A stretch of 15,728 nucleotides of DNA from Dongia_A sp964542425 (GTDB taxonomy: Bacteria > Pseudomonadota > Alphaproteobacteria > Dongiales > Dongiaceae). The notes beneath the pieces are model-generated. The model was not told the origin of the DNA. It saw only the letters and a program-made list of their open reading frames with translations, and made no database searches. A program made the position numbers and the translations under genes. The DNA is taken from positions 1 through 15,728 of the forward strand of contig CAZIUB010000073.1 in the NCBI GenBank assembly GCA_964542425.1. The letters are read 5' to 3'. Positions 1 to 8,428 of this stretch are shown here, piece after piece; the stretch's first letter is position 1, and each line of letters begins with the position of its first letter.

Positions 1-1
1 A

Positions 2-1303
<1,302 letters not shown>

Positions 1304-1333
1304 GCGGCGAGGGCGAGTCCGTTCCCGAAGATT

Positions 1334-2008
1334 TCACGGCAACGCCGCGGCCTTGTTTGGGAGGTATTCCTTTATCCAATTCATGATTTCGGGCCGCGTG
1401 TATGGCGAATACCGTGTCAAATGCGGCACGGCGACGATCCTCGTCGGCCGATCTTCGATTCGTGCGGTGAACCGGTGGCAGAAAAATTTTCCCTGTCCGG
1501 AATGTATCGTCTCGATGACTGGCGGGCTCAAGAACCGCCGCAGATAGGCGAAAGGCGATTTTTCCTCTCCACTTCCATATGCGACGATCGTTTGAGGCCG
1601 GATAATTCGCATCATGAAAAGATGGATTGGCCATGACAGTATGGCGTCGCCATCCATGTCCGGATGACTTTCAATGCTTCTGTCCCTTGTGAAAATGATG
1701 TTTGTCCCCGGCACGTCCCGGAGGGAGAAACCCAGGCCAGTCACAAACCGCTGGATTTGCTTCTGAAGCTTATGCTGCCCAGGGGGCCTGTCCTCCCAAC
1801 GATAGTCAAGGTACTCGTTTTGACCGTCATCCAGATCACTGAGCGATTGTCTAATCGTAGTAGGTAGTATCCCACCTGGCTTGGTCCCCAGGAAATAGAT
1901 GGGAAATAGTCTGACCGTTGTGCCGGCGCTGTAAAGCAGTTTGCCCGGCTTGTCGATAAGACTCGATTGGGTGAGGACAAATTCCTTGAGTCGCTGAATT
2001 TCAGTCAT
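1334..2008 (-). CDS. predicted uracil-DNA-glycosylase-fold protein, uncharacterised
   Basis: A 224-aa protein, last gene of the four-gene minus-strand operon. I do not recognise a named family, but short motifs occur in the order seen in the uracil-DNA glycosylase superfamily. They are FLGTKPGG (residues 39-46, like the first active-site loop), GTNIIFTRDRS (101-111, like the second motif with Asn and an aromatic residue), IIRPQTIVAYG (135-145, the beta-strand plus Gly) and VAVPHLTRY (192-200, like the HPS/HLSR substrate loop). The start is set at the second of two adjacent ATGs (2011 or 2008), because these overlap the stop of the upstream gene (ATGACTGA) behind an AGAGG. A GTG at 2083 would overlap the upstream gene by 83 bases. 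Translational coupling is likely. The glycosylase assignment is inference from motif order; it could be a non-catalytic member of the fold. Confidence 0.75.
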   Translation of the reverse strand: MTEIQRLKEFVLTQSSLIDKPGKLLYSAGTTVRLFPIYFLGTKPGGILPTTIRQSLSDLDDGQNEYLDYRWEDRPPGQHKLQKQIQRFVTGLGFSLRDVPGTNIIFTRDRSIESHPDMDGDAILSWPIHLFMMRIIRPQTIVAYGSGEEKSPFAYLRRFLSPPVIETIHSGQGKFFCHRFTARIEDRPTRIVAVPHLTRYSPYTRPEIMNWIKEYLPNKAAALP

Positions 2009-2759
2009 CATCCTCTGGCACCGATGTGAATTCCTGAATGTGCAGGCGGTCGGAACGAAAAAAGCCACCCTCGATGTAGCCACAGAGCCAAGCCGCGCAA
2101 ACTTCCCCTGACTGGGTGTAAGCGCTTATGTTTCCCGAGAAGTCGATTCGCTTCAGGAGTTCGATCAGCTGCAATCCGGTTACGCCAGGGTGTTCTTCGA
2201 GGACCGAAAAGATTTTTCCAAAGACGCTGGTCCTTCGTGCGGGCTCTCTTGGTCCCGCCATCAGACACACCCGCGCAAGCTTGAATTTAGCCGGTACTCG
2301 GTCCGGATCATCTCCTTGGACGTCGCGGTACTTGCGGACCTCCACGCCATGAACCTTGTGCGAGGCCGCGTAATCCTGCTCGTTTGTCAAAGGACCGGTG
2401 CCATGTTTTTCCTGGCCGATGGCGGTAATCAATTTTTCCTCACGGTCCCATGGTTCCTTCTCGTAAAATCCGTCGATGCAATGAATAACCTCGCCGCCCG
2501 CGTCGAGTATTGTTCGGATTTTCAGAAGTTTGTTCGTGACCCTGGCAGTCGCCTTGGCCTCCTCGACATGGGCAAAAAGGCGCATGCCCTGACCTATCCC
2601 GACATAAAATGGCGTACCAACACCGCCAAAGGATTCAATCCCGTCTGGTTGGCGAAGTATGTAGGTGTAGCGCCGTTTTGCAGCTTCGTTCAGCAAGGCC
2701 TTAAGATGGCGTTTATGAAGTACGATCAATTGCGAAACTCGAAGAGGCTCAGGAGTCAT
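2001..2759 (-). CDS. GIY-YIG nuclease family protein (LEM-3-like)
   Basis: A 252-aa predicted endonuclease. Residues 31-130 form a GIY-YIG domain of the LEM-3-like type: YTYIL stands for GIY at 31-35, FYVGIGQG carries the YIG strand at 51-58, and the catalytic Arg60 and His64 follow in RLFAH. The metal-binding Glu lies in DREEKLI (105-111), then GTGPLTN (120-126). The GGEG that usually follows TN in this group is replaced by EQDYAAS. Residues 175-245 look like a separate small helical, winged-helix-like domain. ATG at 2759 is chosen because GGAAAA lies upstream at good spacing; a TTG at 2771, directly abutting the previous stop, is the alternative. The gene lies 12 bases after the 519-aa gene and overlaps the next by 8. 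LEM-3/ankle1 relatives cut branched or bridged DNA; whether this protein does is unknown. Confidence 0.85.
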   Translation of the reverse strand: MTPEPLRVSQLIVLHKRHLKALLNEAAKRRYTYILRQPDGIESFGGVGTPFYVGIGQGMRLFAHVEEAKATARVTNKLLKIRTILDAGGEVIHCIDGFYEKEPWDREEKLITAIGQEKHGTGPLTNEQDYAASHKVHGVEVRKYRDVQGDDPDRVPAKFKLARVCLMAGPREPARRTSVFGKIFSVLEEHPGVTGLQLIELLKRIDFSGNISAYTQSGEVCAAWLCGYIEGGFFRSDRLHIQEFTSVPEDDD

Positions 2760-2771
2760 TACATTTTCCAA

Positions 2772-4331
2772 TCATTCGACTTGCGGGGCTGGGTTCGATG
2801 CTTGATTCTCGGCCAACCAGTGTTCTAGGATTGACTTAGTGGCTTCTGCGAAAGATTTTCTCCTTGTGGAAATGTAGGCATCCAGGCTAGTCTTGAACTG
2901 TAGAATCTGTTGCTCAAGCAATCCATCCAGCCGTGCGTTAATTGGTGCGTGGGCAATATTGCGTTCGATCACTGCTGCCATTGATCGTGATGGTGCAAAA
3001 GAGGGCAGATCTTCCGGAATGGAACGTGGGTTCTCAAAGGTGCCGTCGGTGCCGTGCCACAGCGCAATGCTGTCATAGCCGGGCCCACTACCGAATCCGA
3101 AATCAACCAGTTCACAGTCAAAGTGATCGTACGAATCCATAAGTGTCGATGGAGTTAACTTTCGAATCCGGAACCGGCCTTCATGGTCGAGAAATTTCTT
3201 GAGAGCTTGACGCACTTTCGGCTGATCGACCGAGGCGAGCCGACTGTCGTCGATCTGAAACGCATTGATCTCCTCAGTGCCATTCGGCAGGACGGATCGA
3301 AACGTATACCAGTTGCTGTCGTTCGATTGAAAAGAGTAAGGCCGTGCGTCCCCGATTAGGGGGTCTATGTCATAGCGCTCTAGCAATGCCGCTATTGGCG
3401 CCGACGATGAGCCTGGCAAGACTACCAAATACACATTGTGTTTCACGTGAATCTCCGCCGGCGCCGTGCCGTAGGCACGGGCAATGGCGGTCCAGTCAAC
3501 GATCGATTCGGGTGCGCGTGAATCTTGATTACTTACGCAAAGCCCATGCAAGGTCGCAATTACTGAAATCGAATAGTTGCATCTTCCTGACAACTTTACA
3601 GAGGGGATCATATTGGCGACATAACCGCAATCGGCGTCGTGAATCCAGTAGTCCAATGGCATGTTGTCCGAGCCGAATTGCAGAACAGGCACCGTCGGTT
3701 CCCATTGGTTATCTGCGCCGATGCCGATAGCCCATCTCGTGGCAAGCTTGAAAGCGGCTTGCAAATTGTGTTTTCGCGAAATGCCTGTACAAATGGTATT
3801 TAACATGAACGACACATGGTCATAGATTTCTTGATCTGCGAACTCGCGAACTGGAAATTCGTCTGGAAAAATTCCTTGAAACACCTCCATGAAAACCTCA
3901 TCGGATTCCCGGCCAAGTGCTTTGGCTAGTGCGTCCGCCAGCCGCTCATATTTTTGGAGATTCGAACTCAAGAGTTTAGAATTGGGCGTCTCGCCGGGCA
4001 AAACTACATAACGGACGCGCCGTTTGCTTGAATCGGTGGTCTCGTTTTGAAGACCCGCCTCTCTAAACACCTCACCGAGAACGCCGCGGATACCGACGCG
4101 CTTCACCGCAGCATAGAGTTCCCCGAGCCGTTTTGCGACAGTAACACGAACAATGGAATCAGCCTTTCGACAAGCCATCAAGCGGTCGGAAAGCCGTTTT
4201 CGTTCTCGTGCTCTTTCTTCGCGGCGGATCGCGTGTTCGCGGGCCTTCTCGGCTTTTTCGGCGCGTCTCGGATCTGGAGTGGATGGTAGGTTATACTGTT
4301 TGGGAAAGGGGACGACGTTATCGTCGGACAT
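2772..4331 (-). CDS. hypothetical protein, 519 aa, no recognised family
   Basis: I do not recognise this protein. It starts MSDDNVVPFPKQ, followed by a Lys/Arg/Glu-rich stretch (about residues 20-60) that is probably a charged helix or coiled coil. Then come a mixed alpha/beta middle with no signal peptide or membrane segment, and a C-terminal helical region (about 455-510) rich in Gln, Lys and Ser that is also compatible with a coiled coil. No nuclease, ATPase or helicase motif stands out: no Walker A and no PD-(D/E)xK that I can place. Local segments such as DYWIHDADCGYVANMI and DHFDCELVDFGFGSGPGYDS would make good family search seeds. The ATG at 4331 has AAGGA about ten bases upstream. It is the second gene of the operon, 30 bases after the DUF4258-like gene and 12 bases before the GIY-YIG gene. 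The operon partners imply nucleic-acid work, which is inference only. Confidence 0.85.
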   Translation of the reverse strand: MSDDNVVPFPKQYNLPSTPDPRRAEKAEKAREHAIRREERARERKRLSDRLMACRKADSIVRVTVAKRLGELYAAVKRVGIRGVLGEVFREAGLQNETTDSSKRRVRYVVLPGETPNSKLLSSNLQKYERLADALAKALGRESDEVFMEVFQGIFPDEFPVREFADQEIYDHVSFMLNTICTGISRKHNLQAAFKLATRWAIGIGADNQWEPTVPVLQFGSDNMPLDYWIHDADCGYVANMIPSVKLSGRCNYSISVIATLHGLCVSNQDSRAPESIVDWTAIARAYGTAPAEIHVKHNVYLVVLPGSSSAPIAALLERYDIDPLIGDARPYSFQSNDSNWYTFRSVLPNGTEEINAFQIDDSRLASVDQPKVRQALKKFLDHEGRFRIRKLTPSTLMDSYDHFDCELVDFGFGSGPGYDSIALWHGTDGTFENPRSIPEDLPSFAPSRSMAAVIERNIAHAPINARLDGLLEQQILQFKTSLDAYISTRRKSFAEATKSILEHWLAENQASNPAPQVE

Positions 4332-4361
4332 AGTGCGGTATTCCTTTCTTTCTGCTGGTAA

Positions 4362-4709
4362 TCACTGGTGTGCGGCAAGCGCCGCAGGCCCTTGAGCCAA
4401 CACGCGCCCCCACTCGCGTCGCCGTGACGGCCCCAAGCGATGGATGGTGACCACAAGATCTTTTGCGGTGTCCAAGACAACGGCGACATTGGCGATGCCA
4501 CCGAGAGCTGAACTGGGCAAGCCAAGCGTCGCGAGGGCCTGAATCTTGGGCGTCGACAAGGCCAAATGGATGCACCATCCACGCCCAGCATATGAAATGT
4601 CGTGCTCCTGATAGATTAGGCCAAGCATCTCCCCAGTAATCCCACGTTCGGCCATGCGGTCCCTGGCGTGCTTTGAGATAGCCGACGGCCCTTGATCCAA
4701 TGCGCGCAT
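4362..4709 (-). CDS. DUF4258-like small protein (possible RelE/BrnT-like fold)
   Basis: A 115-aa protein, first gene of the low-GC minus-strand operon. The N-terminal helix KHARDRMAERGI (residues 14-25) and a terminal strand around VVLDTAKDLVVTIHRL (77-92) match the layout of DUF4258 proteins, which share the SxHAxxRMxERGI helix and a final VVTVY-type strand and are often thought to resemble RelE-family toxins. No antitoxin-like partner gene is seen next to it, so a toxin role is not supported by context. The start is ATG 4709 with GGGGG about seven bases upstream; a GTG at 4715, two codons earlier, is the alternative. The C-terminal tail (about 94-115, Arg- and Ala-rich) is probably disordered. 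Confidence 0.75.
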   Translation of the reverse strand: MRALDQGPSAISKHARDRMAERGITGEMLGLIYQEHDISYAGRGWCIHLALSTPKIQALATLGLPSSALGGIANVAVVLDTAKDLVVTIHRLGPSRRREWGRVLAQGPAALAAHQ

Positions 4710-4997
4710 TTGCACCCCCAGTGTGGGTTGGTGCAGACGGTTGTATTGAGCAGCGGCTTCGCTAGCATTCCAGAAAATGGGAATTTATTAGGGAAATAAT
4801 AAGTTATTAAAGTGGAAACACAAGGAGAATTAATAAACTAGTACAAACGGCTTTCAGCGCCTTTCTTAACCCAGGTTAATGAAGTCGGTGTTCCTCAACC
4901 CGAAGTCGATGCTTGGCTACGGCAATCTTGCTAATAGGGGCGGAGCCATAAATCTCTCGATAAATTTGCAGCACTGAAAGAACCGCCCAGCGAAACT
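4710..4997. other. AT-rich intergenic region upstream of the cassette
   Basis: 288 bases between the cyclase stop and the operon start. The part from about 4780 to 4850 is strikingly AT-rich compared with the rest of the window. No convincing gene, tRNA or att repeat is seen. GGGCGG (4938-4943) can pair with CCGCCC (4983-4988), but the 39-base loop and lack of a T-tract make it a poor terminator for the cyclase gene. The region probably holds the operon promoter and possibly a cassette boundary. Confidence 0.5.
4796..4823 (-). promoter_or_regulatory. candidate promoter of the four-gene operon
   Basis: On the minus strand, TTGTGT (4818-4823) and TATTAT (4796-4801) are separated by 16 bases inside the most AT-rich part of the region. 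The -10 is good and the -35 is poor. The predicted leader to ATG 4709 is about 80 bases. Several other TA-rich hexamers lie within 60 bases, so the exact site is uncertain. Confidence 0.3.
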
Positions 4998-7202
4998 TCA
5001 CGGCAGGGCCGCCGCCATGGCGATCGGCTGTCCGCCCCGCTGGCGCAACATGCCTTCGATGGTGGCCGACATGTGGCCGAGGAGCGCGTCGATGCCAAGG
5101 CCTGGTGCCAACGCGCGGGCGATCTGGAGCGCGCGCTCGGCCTCGTGGGCATCGGCCGAGCGAATGGCCGAGGCGACCCGGCCGATGGCCTGGGCAAGCG
5201 CCGGGTAATTCGATTGGCCCGCGAGATCGGGCCCGCCGATCAGCGCATGCAGCCGGACCGAAGCGGCCTTGCCCTTGACCCGCACATCGCCGATCTCGAC
5301 GGTCGCGTAATCGGGCGCCAGCTTGAGCGTTCGTTCCGCGACCAGGATGTCGATGCCGTAGATCTTGGTCACGCCCTCGATTCGCGACGCCAGGTTCACG
5401 TCATCGCCCATGGCGGAATAATTGAACCGCTGCTTGGAGCCCAGATTGCCGACGCAGCAGGGACCGGTGTTGAGCCCGATGCCGATGCGGATCGGTTGGA
5501 ACCCGGAATCGCCGCCATGCTGGGCCATGAGCTGGGCGTTGAGCTCGGCCAGGCGCCCGCGCATGTCCAGCGCCGCGTCGAAGGCGTGGCGGGCGTGCTG
5601 GGGATCGTCCAACGGCGCGTTCCAGAACGCCATGACCGAATCGCCGATATACTTGTCGATGGTGCCTTCGTGGCGCAGCACCGCCTCGGTCATCGGGGTC
5701 AGGAACCGGTTCAAGAGCGCGGTCACTTCTTCCGCGTCCATGGTTTCCGCGATCGAGGTGAAGTCGCGGACATCGCAGAACAAGAGCGAGATGTCGCGGA
5801 TCTCGCCACCCAGCTTCAATTGCGAAGCATCGGCCGCCAGGCGCTCGACGAGTTCCGGCGCCAGGTAATGGCCGAAGGCCTCGCGCACCCGTTTACGCTC
5901 GACGTCCGATCGCTGATAGGACAACAAGAGCCCGGTGACATAAACACCAAGCGCACCCACGCCGGGATAGACCGGGTCGAACAGCAATCCGTAATCGCGA
6001 TAGGAAAACACGGCGCCAAGCCCGGCCAATCCGACCACCAATCCACCTAGCGCCGCGCAGCCGACCGGCCCCACCCGGGGCAAGAGCCAGATCATCAACA
6101 CGCCCATCACGAATAGGGCGCCGATCTCGATCTCGTTCGACCACGGTGAGCGCACCAGAAAATCCCCGGTGATGATCTGTTCGATCGCTTGGGCGTGAAT
6201 CTCCACCCCGGCGATCACTGGCTGGTTGGGGGTGGAGCGCAGATCGCCCAGGCCCGGCGCGCTGGTGCCCACGAAGACGATGCGGCCCTTGACATCGATG
6301 GGGAGGCCGTCCAGCACCTTCCAGGCCGGGACATAGCGCTCCGTTCGGTGACCGGTGTCGTGCAGCCAGATCTGTCCGGCCTGGTCGGTCTCGACCGGGA
6401 AGTTGCCGATCCTGAGTTCGCCGACACTGGCTCTCAGCCCGTCGAAGAAGGATTGCTGACCCTGGGCGCCGCTCGACTTCACCACATAGGTCTTTTCGCG
6501 CTGGGCAACGCGGAGCGCTTCGGCCGCGAGGCTCGGCATCAAGGTTCCCTTGACGCCGAGGATGAGTGGCACGCGCCGCACGATGCCGTCGCGGTCGGGG
6601 ACCACGTTGATGCTGCCGTTTCCGGCGGTTTTCTGTTGCAGGATGTCGAGGCTGGCGACCGCACCCGGGAACTGGCGTACCAGCGTCAGCGGGTTTTTGC
6701 CAATGGAAGCGAAGCTGCCCTTTTTTCTCAATTTTTGCGTGTTGACCTCGTTGGTGAGCACGAATCCAAGAACGACCGGCGCCTTGGCGATCGCCTCGGC
6801 CAGGGCCTGGTCAGGGTCGGAAACCTTCGCCTTGATCCCGGCCAGCGCTGGATCGTCGGGATCCATTCCCCAGGCCTTGCCGATCTCGGAGGGTGAGGTC
6901 CGATCCGGCTCGGAAAAAACGACGTCGAGGGCAATCGAGGCGGCGCCGGCCTTGGTCAGCCGAGTAATCAGCTCCGCGGTCAGATTGCGCGGCCACGGCC
7001 ACTGGCCATACTTGGCCAGGGTTTGGTCATCGATATCGACAATTCGAACCGGTGTGTCGACATAGGCGCGCGGCTCCATCCGCTGGAACTGATCGAAGGT
7101 GAGGTGGCGCAAGTCTTCGAGGAAGCTCGGATCGTACCAGCGCAGGGCGATGGCGCCGAACAGGACCGCGAACGAGAGGATGCGTTGGAGCCAGCGCTGC
7201 AT
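4998..7202 (-). CDS. CHASE2-domain adenylate cyclase (class III nucleotidyl cyclase)
   Basis: A 734-aa membrane-anchored cyclase predicted to make cAMP in response to a periplasmic or envelope signal. It has an N-terminal membrane helix (about residues 8-22) and a periplasmic CHASE2 domain (about 25-345, with VRIVDIDDQTLAKYGQWPWPR and ALDVVFSEPDR typical of its start). Three membrane helices follow (about 354-377, 381-400, 412-430), then a linker and a class III catalytic domain (about 467-650). Catalytic elements are present: the metal Asp residues in LFCDVRDFTS (about 475) and in IGDSVMAFWNAP (about 519), and the transition-state Asn and Arg in MGDDVNLASRIEG (about 596-609). The ATG at 7202 is directly preceded by an in-frame stop, which fixes the start. 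The gene is divergent from a FecR-domain gene, a recurrent neighbour of CHASE2 proteins. Guanylate cyclase activity cannot be excluded from sequence. Confidence 0.93.
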   Translation of the reverse strand: MQRWLQRILSFAVLFGAIALRWYDPSFLEDLRHLTFDQFQRMEPRAYVDTPVRIVDIDDQTLAKYGQWPWPRNLTAELITRLTKAGAASIALDVVFSEPDRTSPSEIGKAWGMDPDDPALAGIKAKVSDPDQALAEAIAKAPVVLGFVLTNEVNTQKLRKKGSFASIGKNPLTLVRQFPGAVASLDILQQKTAGNGSINVVPDRDGIVRRVPLILGVKGTLMPSLAAEALRVAQREKTYVVKSSGAQGQQSFFDGLRASVGELRIGNFPVETDQAGQIWLHDTGHRTERYVPAWKVLDGLPIDVKGRIVFVGTSAPGLGDLRSTPNQPVIAGVEIHAQAIEQIITGDFLVRSPWSNEIEIGALFVMGVLMIWLLPRVGPVGCAALGGLVVGLAGLGAVFSYRDYGLLFDPVYPGVGALGVYVTGLLLSYQRSDVERKRVREAFGHYLAPELVERLAADASQLKLGGEIRDISLLFCDVRDFTSIAETMDAEEVTALLNRFLTPMTEAVLRHEGTIDKYIGDSVMAFWNAPLDDPQHARHAFDAALDMRGRLAELNAQLMAQHGGDSGFQPIRIGIGLNTGPCCVGNLGSKQRFNYSAMGDDVNLASRIEGVTKIYGIDILVAERTLKLAPDYATVEIGDVRVKGKAASVRLHALIGGPDLAGQSNYPALAQAIGRVASAIRSADAHEAERALQIARALAPGLGIDALLGHMSATIEGMLRQRGGQPIAMAAALP

Positions 7203-7373
7203 TCACGCCCGCCGTTCCGGCGCTCCACCGCCCCTGACGCACGGGCAGCACGGGCGGGCGCCGGGTGCATGTGAATCGGCATCCCCAAGCATTAACCATT
7301 GCTCCAAAATCGTGAGCCGATTCCCCCCATCGACGTTTTGCGGCCCAAAAATCATGGCCAAGCCACACCCATA

Positions 7374-7389
7374 TGTGCAGTACGTCACA
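7374..7389. promoter_or_regulatory. candidate CRP/FNR-family binding site
   Basis: TGTGC-AGTACG-TCACA matches the TGTGA-N6-TCACA cAMP-receptor-protein consensus at nine of ten defined positions. With flanks ATA and TCA, it forms an imperfect palindrome centred at 7381.5. It lies between the adenylate cyclase gene and the FecR gene, where a cAMP-responsive regulator would make sense. Binding is inferred, not shown. Confidence 0.45.
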
Positions 7390-7409
7390 TCATTTTAACA
7401 TATTAGCCA

Positions 7410-7438
7410 TTGACGACCAGGGGTCGGAAGCCGACATT
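7410..7438 (+). promoter_or_regulatory. weak candidate promoter for the FecR-domain gene
   Basis: TTGACG (7410-7415) is a good -35, and a poor -10 GACATT (7433-7438) follows after 17 bases. If transcription starts near 7445, the CRP-like site would be centred near -63, close to the usual class I activator position. A weak -10 fits activator dependence, but the assignment is tentative. Confidence 0.25.
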
Positions 7439-7477
7439 AGAGTAGAATTTTAACTAATGTAGCAAGTGGGGTTCACT

Positions 7478-8395
7478 ATGTTGCGTCTGTTCTTGAAGGC
7501 AGGCGTCTCGGCGGTGGCAATCTGTGTTGCGATCGGCGTTGCCGACGCCGCAGGCATCGCCATTGTAACCGATGTGGTGAATGCCGCCTATCGAACGCCC
7601 CCCGGGGCCGACGAATTGCCGGCCAAGGTCCAGGACGAGCTGGTCCAAGACGAACTCTTGCGCACCGACACCGAATCGACCATCGCGGTGCAGTTTATCG
7701 ACGGTTCGGAGATGAGCCTTGAGCCGGAGAGCGAGCTGGTCCTCTCCAGTTATGTCTTCGATGCTTCGCAGAGTTCCAGCTCCGGCCTGATGAAGCTTGG
7801 CACCGGCATTTTCCAGTTTTCCTCGACTGGCGTCGCTGACGAAGGCGTGGAATTCGAATCCCCGGTCGCAACCATCGGCATTCGCGGGACCACGATTCTG
7901 GTGGTGATCGCTCCCAGCGGCGTCACGCAAGTTGACGTGGTCGACGGTGCCGTTGAAGTAAAGCCCAAGGGCGGCGGAAAATCCGGTTTTGCCGAGGCGG
8001 GGCAGAGCATCCTGGTCGTCTCGCCCGACCATGACGCGCAGGTGGGTTCCATCGGCGATTTTTCGACCGCCGCGGGAGCTACTCCGGCCGCGAGCTCGAG
8101 TGCAACCGACAGCGACAAGAACCGAGCCGAACACGCCCGTCCCGAGCCGCCCGATCCTCCGGATCCTCCCGCCGATCCTCCCGCCGATCCTCCGGATCCT
8201 CCCGCCGATCCCCCGGATCCTCCCGCCGATCCCCCGGATCCGCCCAGCCCCCCGAGTGGGCCTAAGCCCCCGGATCCGCCGGCTTCGCCCAGCGGCGACG
8301 ATGGCAATAACGGCCACGGCAACGATCCCGACGGTAACGACGACAGCAATCCAGGCGGCCAGGGCGGCAAGGGCCCAAAAGGCGGCAAGAAGTAA
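7478..8395 (+). CDS. secreted FecR-domain protein with Asp/Pro repeat and Gly/Asn/Asp-rich tail
   Basis: A 305-aa exported protein. Residues 1-24 are a signal peptide: basic MLRLFLK, a hydrophobic core, and a likely cut after VADA. Residues about 50-175 form a FecR-type beta domain: FIDGSEMSLEPESELVLSSY, then the hallmark FESPVATIGIRGTT, then VDVVDGAVEV and GQSILV. The tail is low-complexity: a run of DPP and DPPA units (8153-8243), then GDDGNNGHGNDPDGNDDSNP, ending GGKGPKGGKK. There is no membrane anchor, so it is predicted to be periplasmic or surface-exposed. ATG 7478 is preferred because GTGGGG lies eight bases upstream and it begins the signal peptide; a GTG at 7466 is the alternative. 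It is divergent from the CHASE2 cyclase and followed by a strong terminator. FecR domains in this context are thought to be envelope-associated; the ligand and partner are unknown. Confidence 0.9.
   Translation: MLRLFLKAGVSAVAICVAIGVADAAGIAIVTDVVNAAYRTPPGADELPAKVQDELVQDELLRTDTESTIAVQFIDGSEMSLEPESELVLSSYVFDASQSSSSGLMKLGTGIFQFSSTGVADEGVEFESPVATIGIRGTTILVVIAPSGVTQVDVVDGAVEVKPKGGGKSGFAEAGQSILVVSPDHDAQVGSIGDFSTAAGATPAASSSATDSDKNRAEHARPEPPDPPDPPADPPADPPDPPADPPDPPADPPDPPSPPSGPKPPDPPASPSGDDGNNGHGNDPDGNDDSNPGGQGGKGPKGGKK
8153..8243 (+). repeat. in-frame coding repeat (DPP/DPPA units)
   Basis: Imperfect tandem units built from GATCCTCC and GATCCTCCCGCC encode DPPDPPA and DPPA within the FecR-domain protein. 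Third-position C/T changes (GATCCC for GATCCT) are synonymous, so selection on the protein sequence is likely. The repeat is prone to length change and to collapse in assembly. Confidence 0.9.
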
Positions 8396-8428
8396 TCCCG
8401 CGCCGGGTGATTTGATCACGAAATGATT

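Larger units (their letters stand above)
7203..7477. other. divergent regulatory region between cyclase and FecR genes
   Basis: This 275-base region must hold promoters for both genes. The half near the cyclase is GC-rich and contains a direct repeat of GCACGGGCA-like words around 7239-7252. The half near FecR is AT-rich (7386-7406 and 7443-7460) and carries the CRP-like palindrome, annotated separately. A perfect short inverted repeat, GTCGG-AAG-CCGAC, lies at 7423-7435. No small gene is convincing here. Confidence 0.6.

Noticed and set aside
4842..4934. Short + frame ending EVDAWLRQSC, like the tail of a DNA-binding protein or integrase fragment
   Set aside because: Only about 30 codons after a stop, with no start codon or homologue I can name; too little to call a remnant.
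4938..4988. GGGCGG/CCGCCC pair as terminator of the cyclase gene
   Set aside because: The loop is 39 bases and no T-tract follows on the minus strand.
5073..6050. 325-aa + strand frame opposite the cyclase
   Set aside because: Antisense to the cyclase catalytic domain, with typical shadow composition.
8153..8243. Tandem repeat as a possible CRISPR or non-coding satellite
   Set aside because: Units are 9-12 bases, in frame, and differ synonymously, so this is a coding Asp/Pro repeat.
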